The notes under the pieces: model-generated
What the model saw: only the letters and a program-made list of their open reading frames with translations
What the model was told of the DNA's origin: nothing
Databases searched by the model: none
Shown here: positions 4,289 to 11,047 of the stretch, in pieces
How the letters are laid out: each line of letters opens with the position of its first letter
Numbering within the stretch: position 1 is the stretch's first letter
Assembly: GCA_964431205.1 (NCBI GenBank)
Contig: CAYSIX010000139.1
Span: 1-11,047 of the forward strand
Source: CAYSIX01 sp964431205
Lineage (GTDB): Bacteria; Planctomycetota; Phycisphaerae; Phycisphaerales; Phycisphaeraceae
Length of the DNA: 11,047 nt
Direction: 5' to 3'
Program-made: the position numbers and the translations under genes

Positions 4289-7147
4289 TTAGCTCATCCA
4301 CGTGATCGAGGGGACCATGCCGGCGGTCGCAAGCAGTATCGCCAGGCACGCCAAAGGCAGTGCCAGCGTCAGACCGCTGATCATCGAGATACGGCGTCGG
4401 CGATACGGCCAGAGGAGCATCAGACCCGCGGCAGTGGCTGTCGGTCCTGTCAGACTGGCAACCAAGATCATGAGCGATGCCGGTGAGACCCGGCCGATCT
4501 GCGCGATGGTTTCGAGGTCGCCCAGTTGAAAGTGAACGAATCCGATCAGCAGCATCAGATAAGCGATGCCGGCAACGGCGAAAAGGGCGAACGGCGGGAT
4601 CGGCATCGCCGGTCGGTTCGCCGAACGCAGCCGCAGGCGATGACATCCCAGGCGGATGAGCATCACCGCCAACACCGCCACGGCGAGCAGTGACGCCGCC
4701 AGACCCGCCATGAGTATGATCACCCGGCACCAGTAGGCCCACGCCGGCACACGCCGGTAGCTCTCGCCGTCTATCCAGTAGCCAATGCCGTTGACGGTCG
4801 CCGTCGCGCCGCTGGCGACGGGAAGGCCCCGGGCCTGATAGAGCGCGTCTCCCACGCGGGTCCAACTCGTCGGTGGGCCCTGCCAGAGCGGATCAACTTC
4901 AAGCCCGTTCGGGGTCGGAGTCAGGCGCCGCGCGTCGAGCAGGGCGAACAGCCAACCGCGCTGGGCGCCATCATGGGAGTGGTTGACGTAGAGCCCCGAG
5001 ATGTTGTGGGGCGCGCTGCCGATCGAAGGCGGGGGCTCTGGTTCGGGCAGGTCGCGGGTAACGTGGTCGTTGAGCAGGCGGCGCAGGCGGTGCACGTCGG
5101 GGTCGGCGGCGGTATCCACAAGCAGGACGTACCCGGTGGCGCCCTGCGGGTCGTAAGCGAGGGTCGCGCGGAAGCCCTCGGTCTTGCCCCAATGCGCGCG
5201 GAGCAGCTGGTCGCCGGCGGCGTAGGCGAAGCTGCCCAGGCCGTAGCTGCCCCGGCCGCCGCCCGCGTCGGCGAGCAGGCCGGTCTCGCCGCGCTCCAGA
5301 CGGGCGATACTCTCGGCGGGCAGAAAATCTCCGCCGTCCTGGACGAGCATCTCGACAACCTTGGCCATATCGCTGGCGGTGGAAACCGCGCTGCCGGCCG
5401 GGCGGACGGGCATCGCCCAGGGCGAGGCGAGTGTGCTGCCGTCGGCGTGGTAGCTCGGGGGTGAGGCGGCATCGAAGGTGGTGTCGGCCATGCCCAGGGG
5501 CTCGAACACTTCACGCCGCATCAGCTCGTCAAAGTCACCCCCCCAGGCCTTCTCCACCACGGCCGCGGCGAGGGTGCAGCCCGGGTTGGAATACGAGTAG
5601 TGCAGCCCCGGACGCCACCTCAGTTTGAACGGTCGGTGTTGCGCGACGTATTGAAGTGGGTCCAGCCCCGGTGAATGGGCGGCGTACTCGGACGGGCCGC
5701 TGCCCGCGAGGCCTGACGTGTGCTCAAGCAGGTTCGCAAGCGACACCTCATCGGCCCCGTCACCCGTCAGCACGCCGGGCAAATACGTCGCCACCGGGTC
5801 CTCCAGATTCAGCACGCCCGCCTCTTGCGCCCGCAGCACCAGGAGCGCAGTGAGCAGCTTGCTGACCGAGCCGATGCGGTAACGACGGGCAGCATCGCCG
5901 ATCGGCGCACCGGCCTGACCCTCGCGGATCACCACCGCGGCCGCCTCTTGGATGGCTGTCGCTTCGACGATCTGCTCTAGCTGCGTCGCGACCTCTTGGT
6001 CGGCCAGCGCCGCGAGCGCCGCTGACATCAGCTTCGAGGCGCTGCTCCGTTTATCCAGCTCGGCCGAGAGGTTACTCAGCACCACGATGGCGGTGTTCGA
6101 CTCGGGTAGCCAGACCGCGCTGCTGCTGTAGCCCGGCACGTCGCCGTGGTGGCCGTACCCGCTGCCGATGCGGTGGCAGTGCAGGCCGTAGAGGAAGTCG
6201 CCTCCCGGCTGGGTCGGGGCGAAGTCGGTCAACGCCGCCCGTGAAGCGCGGGACACCAGGTCCCCGCCAAAGAGCGTCGCGATGAAGCGGGCGGTGTCGG
6301 CGGCGGTGCCGGTCATCTCGCCCGCGGCGTTCGTCCATGATGGGCTCCAGCCGGTCGCATCAAACCACCGGTGATCGTTCTCGCCGCCGTAGCTCACCGG
6401 GTCATCGGTTTTGCCATAGCGGTAACCACGGGCAACGACCGACAGGTCGGCGAAGCCGGTGTCATTTAGCGCCAACGGCTCGAGGATGCGCTGCCGGACG
6501 TGGTCCCGCCACCCGGTGCCCGTCGCCCGCTGCACCGCCAACGCCAGCAGGAGGCTGTTGATATTGCTGTACGCCCACACCTCCCCCGGCTCGTGCCGCG
6601 GCCCCGGTTCAAAGGCATACCGCATAAGCTCCGCCGGCGTCCAAATCCTCGCCGGCTCTCGGGCGATTGCCTCGTGAAACGCCATCTGCCGAATCGCATC
6701 ATCAAGCCCGCTCGTGTGCCGACCCAGCATCCGCAGCGTGATGTGTTCGCCGTTGGGGACGCCTTGGACATACTCACTGATCGAATCGTTCAGATCCAGC
6801 TTGCCCTCGTCCACGAGTTGTAAAACAACCGCCGCGAGATACAGCTTCGTCACGCTGGCCAGACGCATTCGATCCCCCGGTCGCATCGGATGCCGGCCCG
6901 ACTCATCGCGATGTCCCGCGGCGAACGCCCTGACCGCACCGTCCCGTGAGATCGCTCCCGTCACGCCCGGGGCGTCCAACCCCACTAAGCGCTCCTGCAC
7001 CGCCGACTGCACCGCGACCACCTCCGTCCGATCTCGGCCCGCCGGCTCAGTAACCGCCTTTAAACCCGCGTTTGAAAACAGCACGACCACGCACAACGCA
7101 CAGGTCAACAGGAAACGCTTGGCACGATGATTGATTGTTAGTCCCAT
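4289..7147 (-). CDS. Membrane-anchored tandem serine hydrolase (two beta-lactamase/class C-like domains)
   Basis: A 952-residue protein with an N-terminal signal sequence (about 1-31) and two complete serine beta-lactamase-like domains. Domain 1 (about 40-385) has SVTK at 98-101, HTSGL at 144-148, YSN at 193-195 and HHG at 333-335. Domain 2 (about 390-695) has SVSK at 427-430, HTSGL at 476-480, YSN at 519-521 and HWG at 652-654. So both have the nucleophile-Lys, Tyr-x-Asn and H-x-G elements and both could be active. A small domain (about 710-800) and four hydrophobic segments (about 808-832, 853-873, 890-912, 921-943) follow, anchoring it in the membrane with the catalytic part outside the cytoplasm. 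Relatives include DD-peptidases, esterases and amidases, so the substrate cannot be told; antibiotic resistance should not be assumed. ATG 7147 has only a weak AAGAAG ribosome site. It is transcribed divergently from the iron operon. Confidence 0.92.
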   Translation of the reverse strand: MGLTINHRAKRFLLTCALCVVVLFSNAGLKAVTEPAGRDRTEVVAVQSAVQERLVGLDAPGVTGAISRDGAVRAFAAGHRDESGRHPMRPGDRMRLASVTKLYLAAVVLQLVDEGKLDLNDSISEYVQGVPNGEHITLRMLGRHTSGLDDAIRQMAFHEAIAREPARIWTPAELMRYAFEPGPRHEPGEVWAYSNINSLLLALAVQRATGTGWRDHVRQRILEPLALNDTGFADLSVVARGYRYGKTDDPVSYGGENDHRWFDATGWSPSWTNAAGEMTGTAADTARFIATLFGGDLVSRASRAALTDFAPTQPGGDFLYGLHCHRIGSGYGHHGDVPGYSSSAVWLPESNTAIVVLSNLSAELDKRSSASKLMSAALAALADQEVATQLEQIVEATAIQEAAAVVIREGQAGAPIGDAARRYRIGSVSKLLTALLVLRAQEAGVLNLEDPVATYLPGVLTGDGADEVSLANLLEHTSGLAGSGPSEYAAHSPGLDPLQYVAQHRPFKLRWRPGLHYSYSNPGCTLAAAVVEKAWGGDFDELMRREVFEPLGMADTTFDAASPPSYHADGSTLASPWAMPVRPAGSAVSTASDMAKVVEMLVQDGGDFLPAESIARLERGETGLLADAGGGRGSYGLGSFAYAAGDQLLRAHWGKTEGFRATLAYDPQGATGYVLLVDTAADPDVHRLRRLLNDHVTRDLPEPEPPPSIGSAPHNISGLYVNHSHDGAQRGWLFALLDARRLTPTPNGLEVDPLWQGPPTSWTRVGDALYQARGLPVASGATATVNGIGYWIDGESYRRVPAWAYWCRVIILMAGLAASLLAVAVLAVMLIRLGCHRLRLRSANRPAMPIPPFALFAVAGIAYLMLLIGFVHFQLGDLETIAQIGRVSPASLMILVASLTGPTATAAGLMLLWPYRRRRISMISGLTLALPLACLAILLATAGMVPSITWMS

Positions 7148-7268
7148 CAGTCGTTCTTCTTTGAAGACGGGTCAAAAGCAGCATATCCAAGGCGGTTCGT
7201 GCCAAGCAGGTTTAGAGTCGAGACAATCAATCACAGGGTAAGTAAGTTTGTTGTAGGCTACCATGTAT
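7148..7268. other. Divergent intergenic region
   Basis: This stretch must hold the promoter of the minus-strand hydrolase. On the minus strand TTGGCA (7206-7201) is followed by TATGCT at only 14 bp, which is short for a sigma70 promoter, so I do not place a firm promoter. No gene is seen. Confidence 0.4.
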
Positions 7269-7285
7269 TTGACATTGAGTCTCAA
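7269..7285 (+). promoter_or_regulatory. Putative Fur box overlapping the -35 element
   Basis: TTGACATTGAGTCTCAA fits TGAnAnT-n-AnTnTCA at every fixed position; within it TTGAG-T-CTCAA (7275-7285) is a perfect 5-1-5 palindrome. The -35 hexamer is the left half of the operator, so repressor binding would block RNA polymerase. The genes downstream take up ferric iron, the expected target of ferric uptake regulator. The assignment is inference from layout and context. Confidence 0.65.
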
Positions 7286-7297
7286 CTTCTCTATTTT
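7269..7297 (+). promoter_or_regulatory. Sigma70-type promoter of the iron-uptake operon
   Basis: TTGACA (7269-7274), 17 bp, then TATTTT (7292-7297). Transcription would begin near 7304, leaving about 50 bases of leader before the AAAGGAAA ribosome site (7342-7349) and ATG 7355. Both hexamers and the spacing are good, and it faces a run of three cotranscribed genes. Confidence 0.78.
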
Positions 7298-7354
7298 CTC
7301 GAAAAACGGACCGTTCAACCTCCGATGTCCGACCTGAATTGAAAGGAAAGTGCG

Positions 7355-8026
7355 ATGCTGAAGCACCTGATGTTCCATCTCATTTGGCTCGTCCTGGCGG
7401 CCTGTGCCGGCTCACCTGATCTGAAAGATGCGGGCCCGCAAGAACCCTACGCATTCGAGCCGAAGCTGCGGGGCGCGGAGCTGGTTGAGGCGCTGCGTCG
7501 CGGCGGGCTGGTGGTTTACTTCCGGCACGCCCAGACGGAGAAGGATTACGCCGATCAGGTCACCGCCGATGTGCTCGACGGCTCGACGCAGCGGGTGCTC
7601 AGCGAGGCGGGCTGGCACCAGGCTAAAGGGATCGGCCGGGCGTGGCGCGAGCTTGACCTGCCGGTGGACGAGGTCATCACCAGCGAGTACTTCCGGGCGT
7701 GGCAGACCGCGGACCTGGCGTTTGGCCAATATCGCAAGGACGCGGCCTTGAATTTTGAGCCGGCCGAGGATTTCACCGACGAGCAGTTCGCGGCGATGCG
7801 CAAGCGTGTCCAGCCGATGCTCGTGCGCAAGGTCGAGGCTGGTAAGAACCGGGTCATCGTGGGTCACGACGACCCGTTCGAGGCGGCGGTGGGGATCTAC
7901 CCCGAGCCGCAGGGCGTGGCGTACGTGATCCGCCCGCTGGGTCGGGCCGGCGGGCCGGGCGTGGGCTTTGAGCTGCTCGCCCGGGTTGAGGCGGAGCAGT
8001 GGGCGAAGCTGCCCAAGCCCGAATAA
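7355..8026 (+). CDS. Histidine phosphatase family lipoprotein
   Basis: A 223-residue exported lipoprotein: the signal sequence ends in the lipobox LAAC with Cys17. The body is a histidine phosphatase (phosphoglycerate mutase-like) domain. The catalytic RHA motif is at 57-59 (YFRHAQTEKD), LSEAGWHQAKGIG at 82-94 matches the usual LSE-G-Q-A-IG segment, Arg114 lies in the SEYFRAWQTA loop, and the second catalytic histidine is His171 in VGHDDP. So the active site looks complete, and the enzyme would act on a phosphoester outside the cytoplasm. RHA instead of RHG is found in periplasmic and small phosphatases of this superfamily. ATG 7355 is supported by AAAGGAAA 5 bases upstream. It is the first gene behind the Fur-type promoter and precedes the iron-binding protein by 123 bp. 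A role in freeing iron from a phosphorylated ligand is a hypothesis; the substrate cannot be read from the sequence. Confidence 0.88.
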   Translation: MLKHLMFHLIWLVLAACAGSPDLKDAGPQEPYAFEPKLRGAELVEALRRGGLVVYFRHAQTEKDYADQVTADVLDGSTQRVLSEAGWHQAKGIGRAWRELDLPVDEVITSEYFRAWQTADLAFGQYRKDAALNFEPAEDFTDEQFAAMRKRVQPMLVRKVEAGKNRVIVGHDDPFEAAVGIYPEPQGVAYVIRPLGRAGGPGVGFELLARVEAEQWAKLPKPE

Positions 8027-8029
8027 GCA

Positions 8030-8107
8030 CTTCGATTAATCGTCAAGGCAAGCCCACGGCATGCCCCAAAGCGGGCACGCCGTGGGCTTGAATGAAGTTA
8101 ATCGAAG
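8030..8107. repeat. 78-bp nested inverted repeat
   Basis: Outer arms CTTCGATTAA (8030-8039) and TTAATCGAAG (8098-8107) are perfect 10-bp complements. Inside them lies an independent perfect 12-bp stem, CAAGCCCACGGC (8049-8060) with GCCGTGGGCTTG (8079-8090). That stem extends past one mismatch (A8061/C8078) by TGCCC/GGGCA to a 6-base loop. It begins four bases after the phosphatase stop. Confidence 0.9.
8049..8090 (+). terminator. Large GC-rich hairpin, possible partial terminator or RNA stabiliser
   Basis: The inner 12+5 bp stem would be very stable in RNA but lacks a U tract on either side (GAATGAAG follows), so it is not a standard intrinsic terminator. Placed between the phosphatase and futA, it could attenuate, protect the upstream transcript from 3' decay, or set different levels for the two genes. 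Confidence 0.4.
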
Positions 8108-8149
8108 GTCTCAATTGGTAGATTAAATTGACGCTTCTGGAGACGAACC

Positions 8150-9217
8150 ATGCGCTCCTCGAAACTTTTGATCGTTGCCGCCGCGGCGCTGGTGGTGTGG
8201 GTCGGCTTGCTGTCCGCATGTGACAACAACGCGTCCGAGCCCGTCGCGGAAGAAAACAAGCCCGCCGAGCGGGTGGTGAACGTCTACTCGGCCCGGCACT
8301 ACGACACCGACGACGCGCTGTACAAGCAGTTCGAGGCCGAGACCGGCATCAAGGTCAACGTGATCGAGGGCAGCGCCGACGAGCTGTTGACGAGGATGCG
8401 CAACGAGGGCGACCTGAGCCCGGCGGACATCTTCATCACCGTCGATGCGGGTCGGCTGCACAAAGCGGTCGAGCAGGACATCTTTCAGCCGACCTCGTCT
8501 GAAGTGCTCGACTCGCGCGTCCCCGCGGCGCTGCGCCACCCCGACGGGCTGTGGTACGGGCTGAGCAAACGGGTGCGGGCGATCGTGGTCAAGCAGGACC
8601 GGCCGGCGGACGACGTCACCACGTACGAGCAGTTGGCCGAGCCTCGGCTCAAGGGCGAGGTGCTGATCCGCTCGTCGAGCAATATCTATAACCAGAGCCT
8701 GGTCGCCTCGCTGATCGTGCACCACGGCGCAGATCAGACACAAGACTGGGCGGCGGGTGTCGTCGCAAACATGGCCCGTCGTCCCCAGGGCGGAGATACC
8801 GATCAGCTCCGGGCGCTGGCCGCGGGCGAGGGCTCGGTCGCGGTGGCGAACCACTACTACTTCGCGCGGATGCTCGCTGGCGACGACGCGGCGGACCGCG
8901 AGGCGGCGTCAAAACTGCGCCTGATCTTCCCCAATCAGGGCGGTCGGGGCGCGCACGTCAACGTCTCCGGGGCCGGCGTCGTCAAGGGCGCGCCCAACGC
9001 CGACGAGGCGGTCGCGCTGCTCGAGTTTCTGACGACAAAAAAAGCCCAAAGCGCCTTCGCGGTAGCGAACCACGAGTACCCGGTCGTCGAGGGCGTGGCG
9101 TTGTCGGAGGTGCTTGAGGGGTTCGGCACATTTAAAGAAGACACGCTCAACGCGGCCGCGCTGGGCGAGCACAACCGCGAGGCGGTGCAGGTGATGGATC
9201 GGGCCGGGTGGCGATGA
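8150..9217 (+). CDS. futA: Fe(3+) ABC transporter substrate-binding lipoprotein, FutA type
   Basis: A 355-residue periplasmic iron-binding protein tethered by lipid: signal sequence to about residue 23, lipobox LSAC with Cys24, then an acidic linker. The mature part starts VVNVYSARHYDTD, the classic start of the FutA/IdiA/FbpA group. Tyrosines expected to hold ferric iron are present: Tyr51 (RHYDTD), Tyr180 (NIYNQS) and the pair Tyr236-Tyr237 (ANHYYFAR). Their spacing of 129 and 56 residues agrees with what I recall for cyanobacterial FutA1. The protein would collect Fe(3+) outside the membrane and hand it to the permease. ATG 8150 has GGAGA (8139-8143) 6 bases upstream. Its stop overlaps the permease start (ATGA), indicating coupled translation. 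Expression probably follows the Fur-type promoter at 7269, possibly modulated by the hairpin just upstream. Function is highly likely; only the exact subfamily symbol is less certain. Confidence 0.95.
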   Translation: MRSSKLLIVAAAALVVWVGLLSACDNNASEPVAEENKPAERVVNVYSARHYDTDDALYKQFEAETGIKVNVIEGSADELLTRMRNEGDLSPADIFITVDAGRLHKAVEQDIFQPTSSEVLDSRVPAALRHPDGLWYGLSKRVRAIVVKQDRPADDVTTYEQLAEPRLKGEVLIRSSSNIYNQSLVASLIVHHGADQTQDWAAGVVANMARRPQGGDTDQLRALAAGEGSVAVANHYYFARMLAGDDAADREAASKLRLIFPNQGGRGAHVNVSGAGVVKGAPNADEAVALLEFLTTKKAQSAFAVANHEYPVVEGVALSEVLEGFGTFKEDTLNAAALGEHNREAVQVMDRAGWR

Positions 9218-11047
9218 AGCCGCCGGTCTCTTCGACCCGGCCACCAGTTCGCAAACGGCGGTGGCGCTTGGGCGTCTGGCCGCTGCTGTGCATCGCGATC
9301 AGCCTGATCGTGGCGACGCCGACGCTCGTCGTGCTCAGCAGCGTGTTTCAAGGTGCGGGCGATGAATGGGCCCACCTGGCCGCGACGCGGCTGCCGAGAT
9401 ACCTCAAGAACACCGCGATCCTCGCTTTGAGCGTCTGCCTGATCGCCACGGCCACCGGCACGGCGACGGCCTGGCTGGTCACCACCTGCCAGTTCCCCGG
9501 CCGGCGCATCCTCCGCTGGGCGCTGCTGCTGCCCCTCGCGGTGCCGGGCTACCTCGCCGCCTACGCCTACACCGACCTGCTGCAGGTCAGCGGGCCGGTG
9601 CAAACCTGGCTGCGGGACACCACCGGGCTCAGCAGCGGCGACTACTGGTTCCCCGAGGTCCGCTCGCTGCCCGGGGCGATCGTGATCCTCTCCATGACGC
9701 TGTACCCGTACGTTTATCTCGCGGCGCGCTCGGCGTTTCTGGATCACGGCAGCTACGTCATGGAAGTGGGGCGGACCCTCGGCCGCGGTCCTTGGCACAG
9801 CTTCGCAGCGCTGGCGATCCCGATGGCCAGGCCGGCGATCGCCGCGGGCGCCGCGCTGGTGCTCATGGAGACGCTGGCCGACTTCGGCGCGGTGGAATAC
9901 TGCGCCGTCGATACCTTCGCGACCGGCGTGTACCACACCTGGCGGAGCTTGGAGTCGCCCACGGCCGCGGCGCAGCTCTCGGCCCTGCTGCTGACCTTCG
10001 TCGCGATCGTCGTCGGCATCGAAGCGCTCGCACGATGGCGGGCGCGCTTCCACCAATTGGCCGGCCCGCCCCGGCCGGTGCGCCGCGCCACGCTCGGGCC
10101 CTTCGGCTCCGCCGCGGCGCTGCTTGTGTGCACGCTGCCGGTGCTGATCGGGTTCGTCGGCCCGGCCGCGATCTTCACGCGCATGGCCCTGACCCGGGGC
10201 GACGCGCGGGCCCGGGAAGTGGCGATCCAGTTCGGCAGCAACACCCTCACCCTCGCCACGATCGCCAGCCTCATCGCCGTGACCCTCGCCGTGCTGATCG
10301 CCTTTGGCCGACGCCGCTCGCCCGACCCGCTCACCCGTGCCGCCAGCCGACTCGCCGCCTCGGGCTACGCCTTGCCCGGCACCGTGCTCGCCGTCGGTCT
10401 GCTCGCGCCGCTGAGCTGGCTCGACCACCGCCTCAACGACCTGCTGCTCGCCACCTTTAACTGGCGACCCGGGCTCATCCTCACCGGCAGCGCCGCGGCC
10501 GTCATCATCGGCTACCAGACCCGGTTCCTCGGCGTCGCCCTGGCCATGATCGATTCGGGCTTCAAGCAGATCAGCCCATCCATGGACGACGCCGCCCGAT
10601 CGCTCGGCTCCTCCGGGCCCCGCCTGCTCTGCCGCGTACACCTGCCCCTGCTGCGCCCCAGCCTCCTCGCCGCCGCCCGGCACGAGGTGGGCCCCCTCGA
10701 TCCCGGCCATGGCCTGGAAGTGGTTGGTGGCGTGAACCTGTTCGGCGCGGGAGATGGCCGTGAACAGGCGGCCCACGCGGGGATAGCNNNNNNNNNNGCG
10801 CTGCTGGTCTTTGTCGACGTCGCCAAGGAACTGCCCGCGACGCTGATGCTCCGGCCGTTCAACTTCGATACCCTCGCCGTGCGCGTGTACCAGCTCGCCA
10901 ACGATGAACGCCTCGCCGAAGCCTCCTTCGGCGCCCTGATGATCATCGCCGTCGCCTTGCTGCCGGTGATCGTCCTCTCGACAATGATCGATCGCGGCCG
11001 GGCCAAACGCTCAACCCCCCCCCCCCCACCAAACCCCCCCCCCCCCC
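9214..11047 (+). CDS. futB: Fe(3+) ABC transporter permease, FutB/FbpB type (partial, interrupted by assembly error)
   Basis: The inner-membrane permease that passes ferric iron inward, powered by an ATPase not in the window. ATG 9214 overlaps the futA stop. The frame is open to the window end, with many hydrophobic helices and two permease halves. The first half has the EAA-type loop at about 183-210 (MEVGRTLGRGPWHSFAALAIP) and the family signature ETLADFGAVEY at 219-229. The second half has its EAA loop from about 457 (MDDAARSLGSSGPRLL). After residue 488 (RPSLLAAA, to 10677) the sequence turns into foreign DNA and ten Ns, then resumes at 10798 with ALLVFVDVAKELPATLMLRPFNFDTLAVRVYQLANDE in two stretches, the conserved end of the family. 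In the genome 10677 very probably joins 10798 directly. No stop codon is reached before the poly-C tail, although the family would be expected to end about there. Frame retention across the insert is a coincidence of the N count. Confidence 0.92.
   Translation, partial: MKPPVSSTRPPVRKRRWRLGVWPLLCIAISLIVATPTLVVLSSVFQGAGDEWAHLAATRLPRYLKNTAILALSVCLIATATGTATAWLVTTCQFPGRRILRWALLLPLAVPGYLAAYAYTDLLQVSGPVQTWLRDTTGLSSGDYWFPEVRSLPGAIVILSMTLYPYVYLAARSAFLDHGSYVMEVGRTLGRGPWHSFAALAIPMARPAIAAGAALVLMETLADFGAVEYCAVDTFATGVYHTWRSLESPTAAAQLSALLLTFVAIVVGIEALARWRARFHQLAGPPRPVRRATLGPFGSAAALLVCTLPVLIGFVGPAAIFTRMALTRGDARAREVAIQFGSNTLTLATIASLIAVTLAVLIAFGRRRSPDPLTRAASRLAASGYALPGTVLAVGLLAPLSWLDHRLNDLLLATFNWRPGLILTGSAAAVIIGYQTRFLGVALAMIDSGFKQISPSMDDAARSLGSSGPRLLCRVHLPLLRPSLLAAARHEVGPLDPGHGLEVVGGVNLFGAGDGREQAAHAGIXXXXALLVFVDVAKELPATLMLRPFNFDTLAVRVYQLANDERLAEASFGALMIIAVALLPVIVLSTMIDRGRAKRSTPPPPPNPPPP
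10678..10787 (-). pseudogene. Misassembled rubrerythrin-like gene fragment
   Basis: Read on the minus strand from 10785 this stretch gives YPRVGRLFTAISRAEQVHAT followed by NHFQAMAGI, which looks like the second helix pair of a rubrerythrin/ferritin-like di-iron protein (EGYP-LF-AI-AE-HA-NH). It is antisense inside the permease and interrupts a conserved segment of that gene. It touches an N run, and its other end lies at a GCCGCCGCC triplet repeat. All this fits an assembly chimera rather than a real gene here. The family call rests on motif recognition over about 30 residues. Confidence 0.7.
10788..10797. other. Assembly gap (10 N)
   Basis: Ten unresolved bases, a common placeholder length for a scaffold gap. 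The permease frame after it continues what stood before the foreign fragment, so the real gap in the permease is probably nil. Confidence 0.98.
11014..11047. other. Poly-C contig-end artefact
   Basis: The last 34 bases are nearly all C, broken only by a few A. Any coding read through it (prolines) is meaningless. It resembles low-signal poly-G reads seen from the other strand at a contig edge. Confidence 0.85.

Noticed and set aside
4289..7147. Annotation as an antibiotic-resistance beta-lactamase
   Set aside because: The motifs are shared by esterases, DD-peptidases and amidases; the tandem layout and membrane anchor do not match a known resistance enzyme.
7182..7206. Sigma54-like TGGCACG element on the minus strand upstream of the hydrolase
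   Set aside because: The -12 GC does not fall at the required GG-N10-GC spacing; the nearby TTGG is too far from the -24 element.
8102..8120. Third Fur box at GTCTCAATT
   Set aside because: Only the right half-site is present; the left seven bases do not fit the 7-1-7 pattern.
8935..10776. A 613-codon open frame on the minus strand
   Set aside because: It is antisense to futA's end and the permease, with Arg/Gly/Glu-rich low-information sequence typical of GC-rich shadow frames. Only its first 27 residues or so resemble a real family (rubrerythrin), explained by misassembly.
1..11047. CRISPR arrays, tRNA or rRNA genes, insertion sequences
   Set aside because: I looked for regular repeats, cloverleaf-like arms, transposase motifs and long terminal inverted repeats and saw none.

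Overview
The window looks like a contig end from a GC-rich planctomycete, probably of the Phycisphaerae, and probably from a draft or metagenome-derived assembly. The reasons are two neighbouring PEP-CTERM sorted proteins, a long prepilin-like protein with the RAFTLVELL start and a DGH-type C-terminal motif, high third-position GC, and an N gap plus a poly-C tail at the right edge. The organism call is inference; the features are read from the sequence.

Layout. 1-308: pyrimidine-rich non-coding DNA that ends in a sigma70-like promoter overlapping a Fur-type 7-1-7 operator. 309-968: a cysteine- and histidine-rich protein of unknown function. 969-1219: a long leader with a perfect Shine-Dalgarno in front of a three-codon ORF, followed by mutually exclusive hairpins. 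1220-3036: two paralogous secreted PEP-CTERM proteins, closed by a strong intrinsic terminator (3075-3110). 3142-4002: a prepilin-like protein, overlapped at its stop codon by a lipoprotein signal peptide that stops right after the lipobox cysteine (a broken gene or a sequencing indel). 4289-7147, minus strand: a 952-residue membrane-anchored protein with two complete class C beta-lactamase-like serine hydrolase domains. 7148-7354: divergent intergenic region with a second Fur-type operator/promoter, almost identical to the one at 241. 7355-11047: a ferric iron uptake operon made of a periplasmic histidine-phosphatase lipoprotein, a FutA-type iron-binding lipoprotein and a FutB-type permease whose start overlaps the futA stop. 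The ATPase gene would be expected beyond the window.

Two regulatory observations tie the window together. A 21-bp segment with one mismatch occurs at 241-261 and 7269-7289, each time as the -35/spacer part of a good promoter. Its core fits the Fur pattern TGAnAnT-n-AnTnTCA, fully at 7269 and with one change at 241. This suggests that the unknown gene at 309 belongs to the same iron regulon as the transporter. A 78-bp nested inverted repeat lies between the phosphatase and futA.

The right end carries an assembly error. Inside the permease, at 10678-10797, about 110 bases of an antisense rubrerythrin-like gene and ten Ns interrupt an otherwise continuous permease reading frame. The final 34 bases are mostly C and should not be read as biology.
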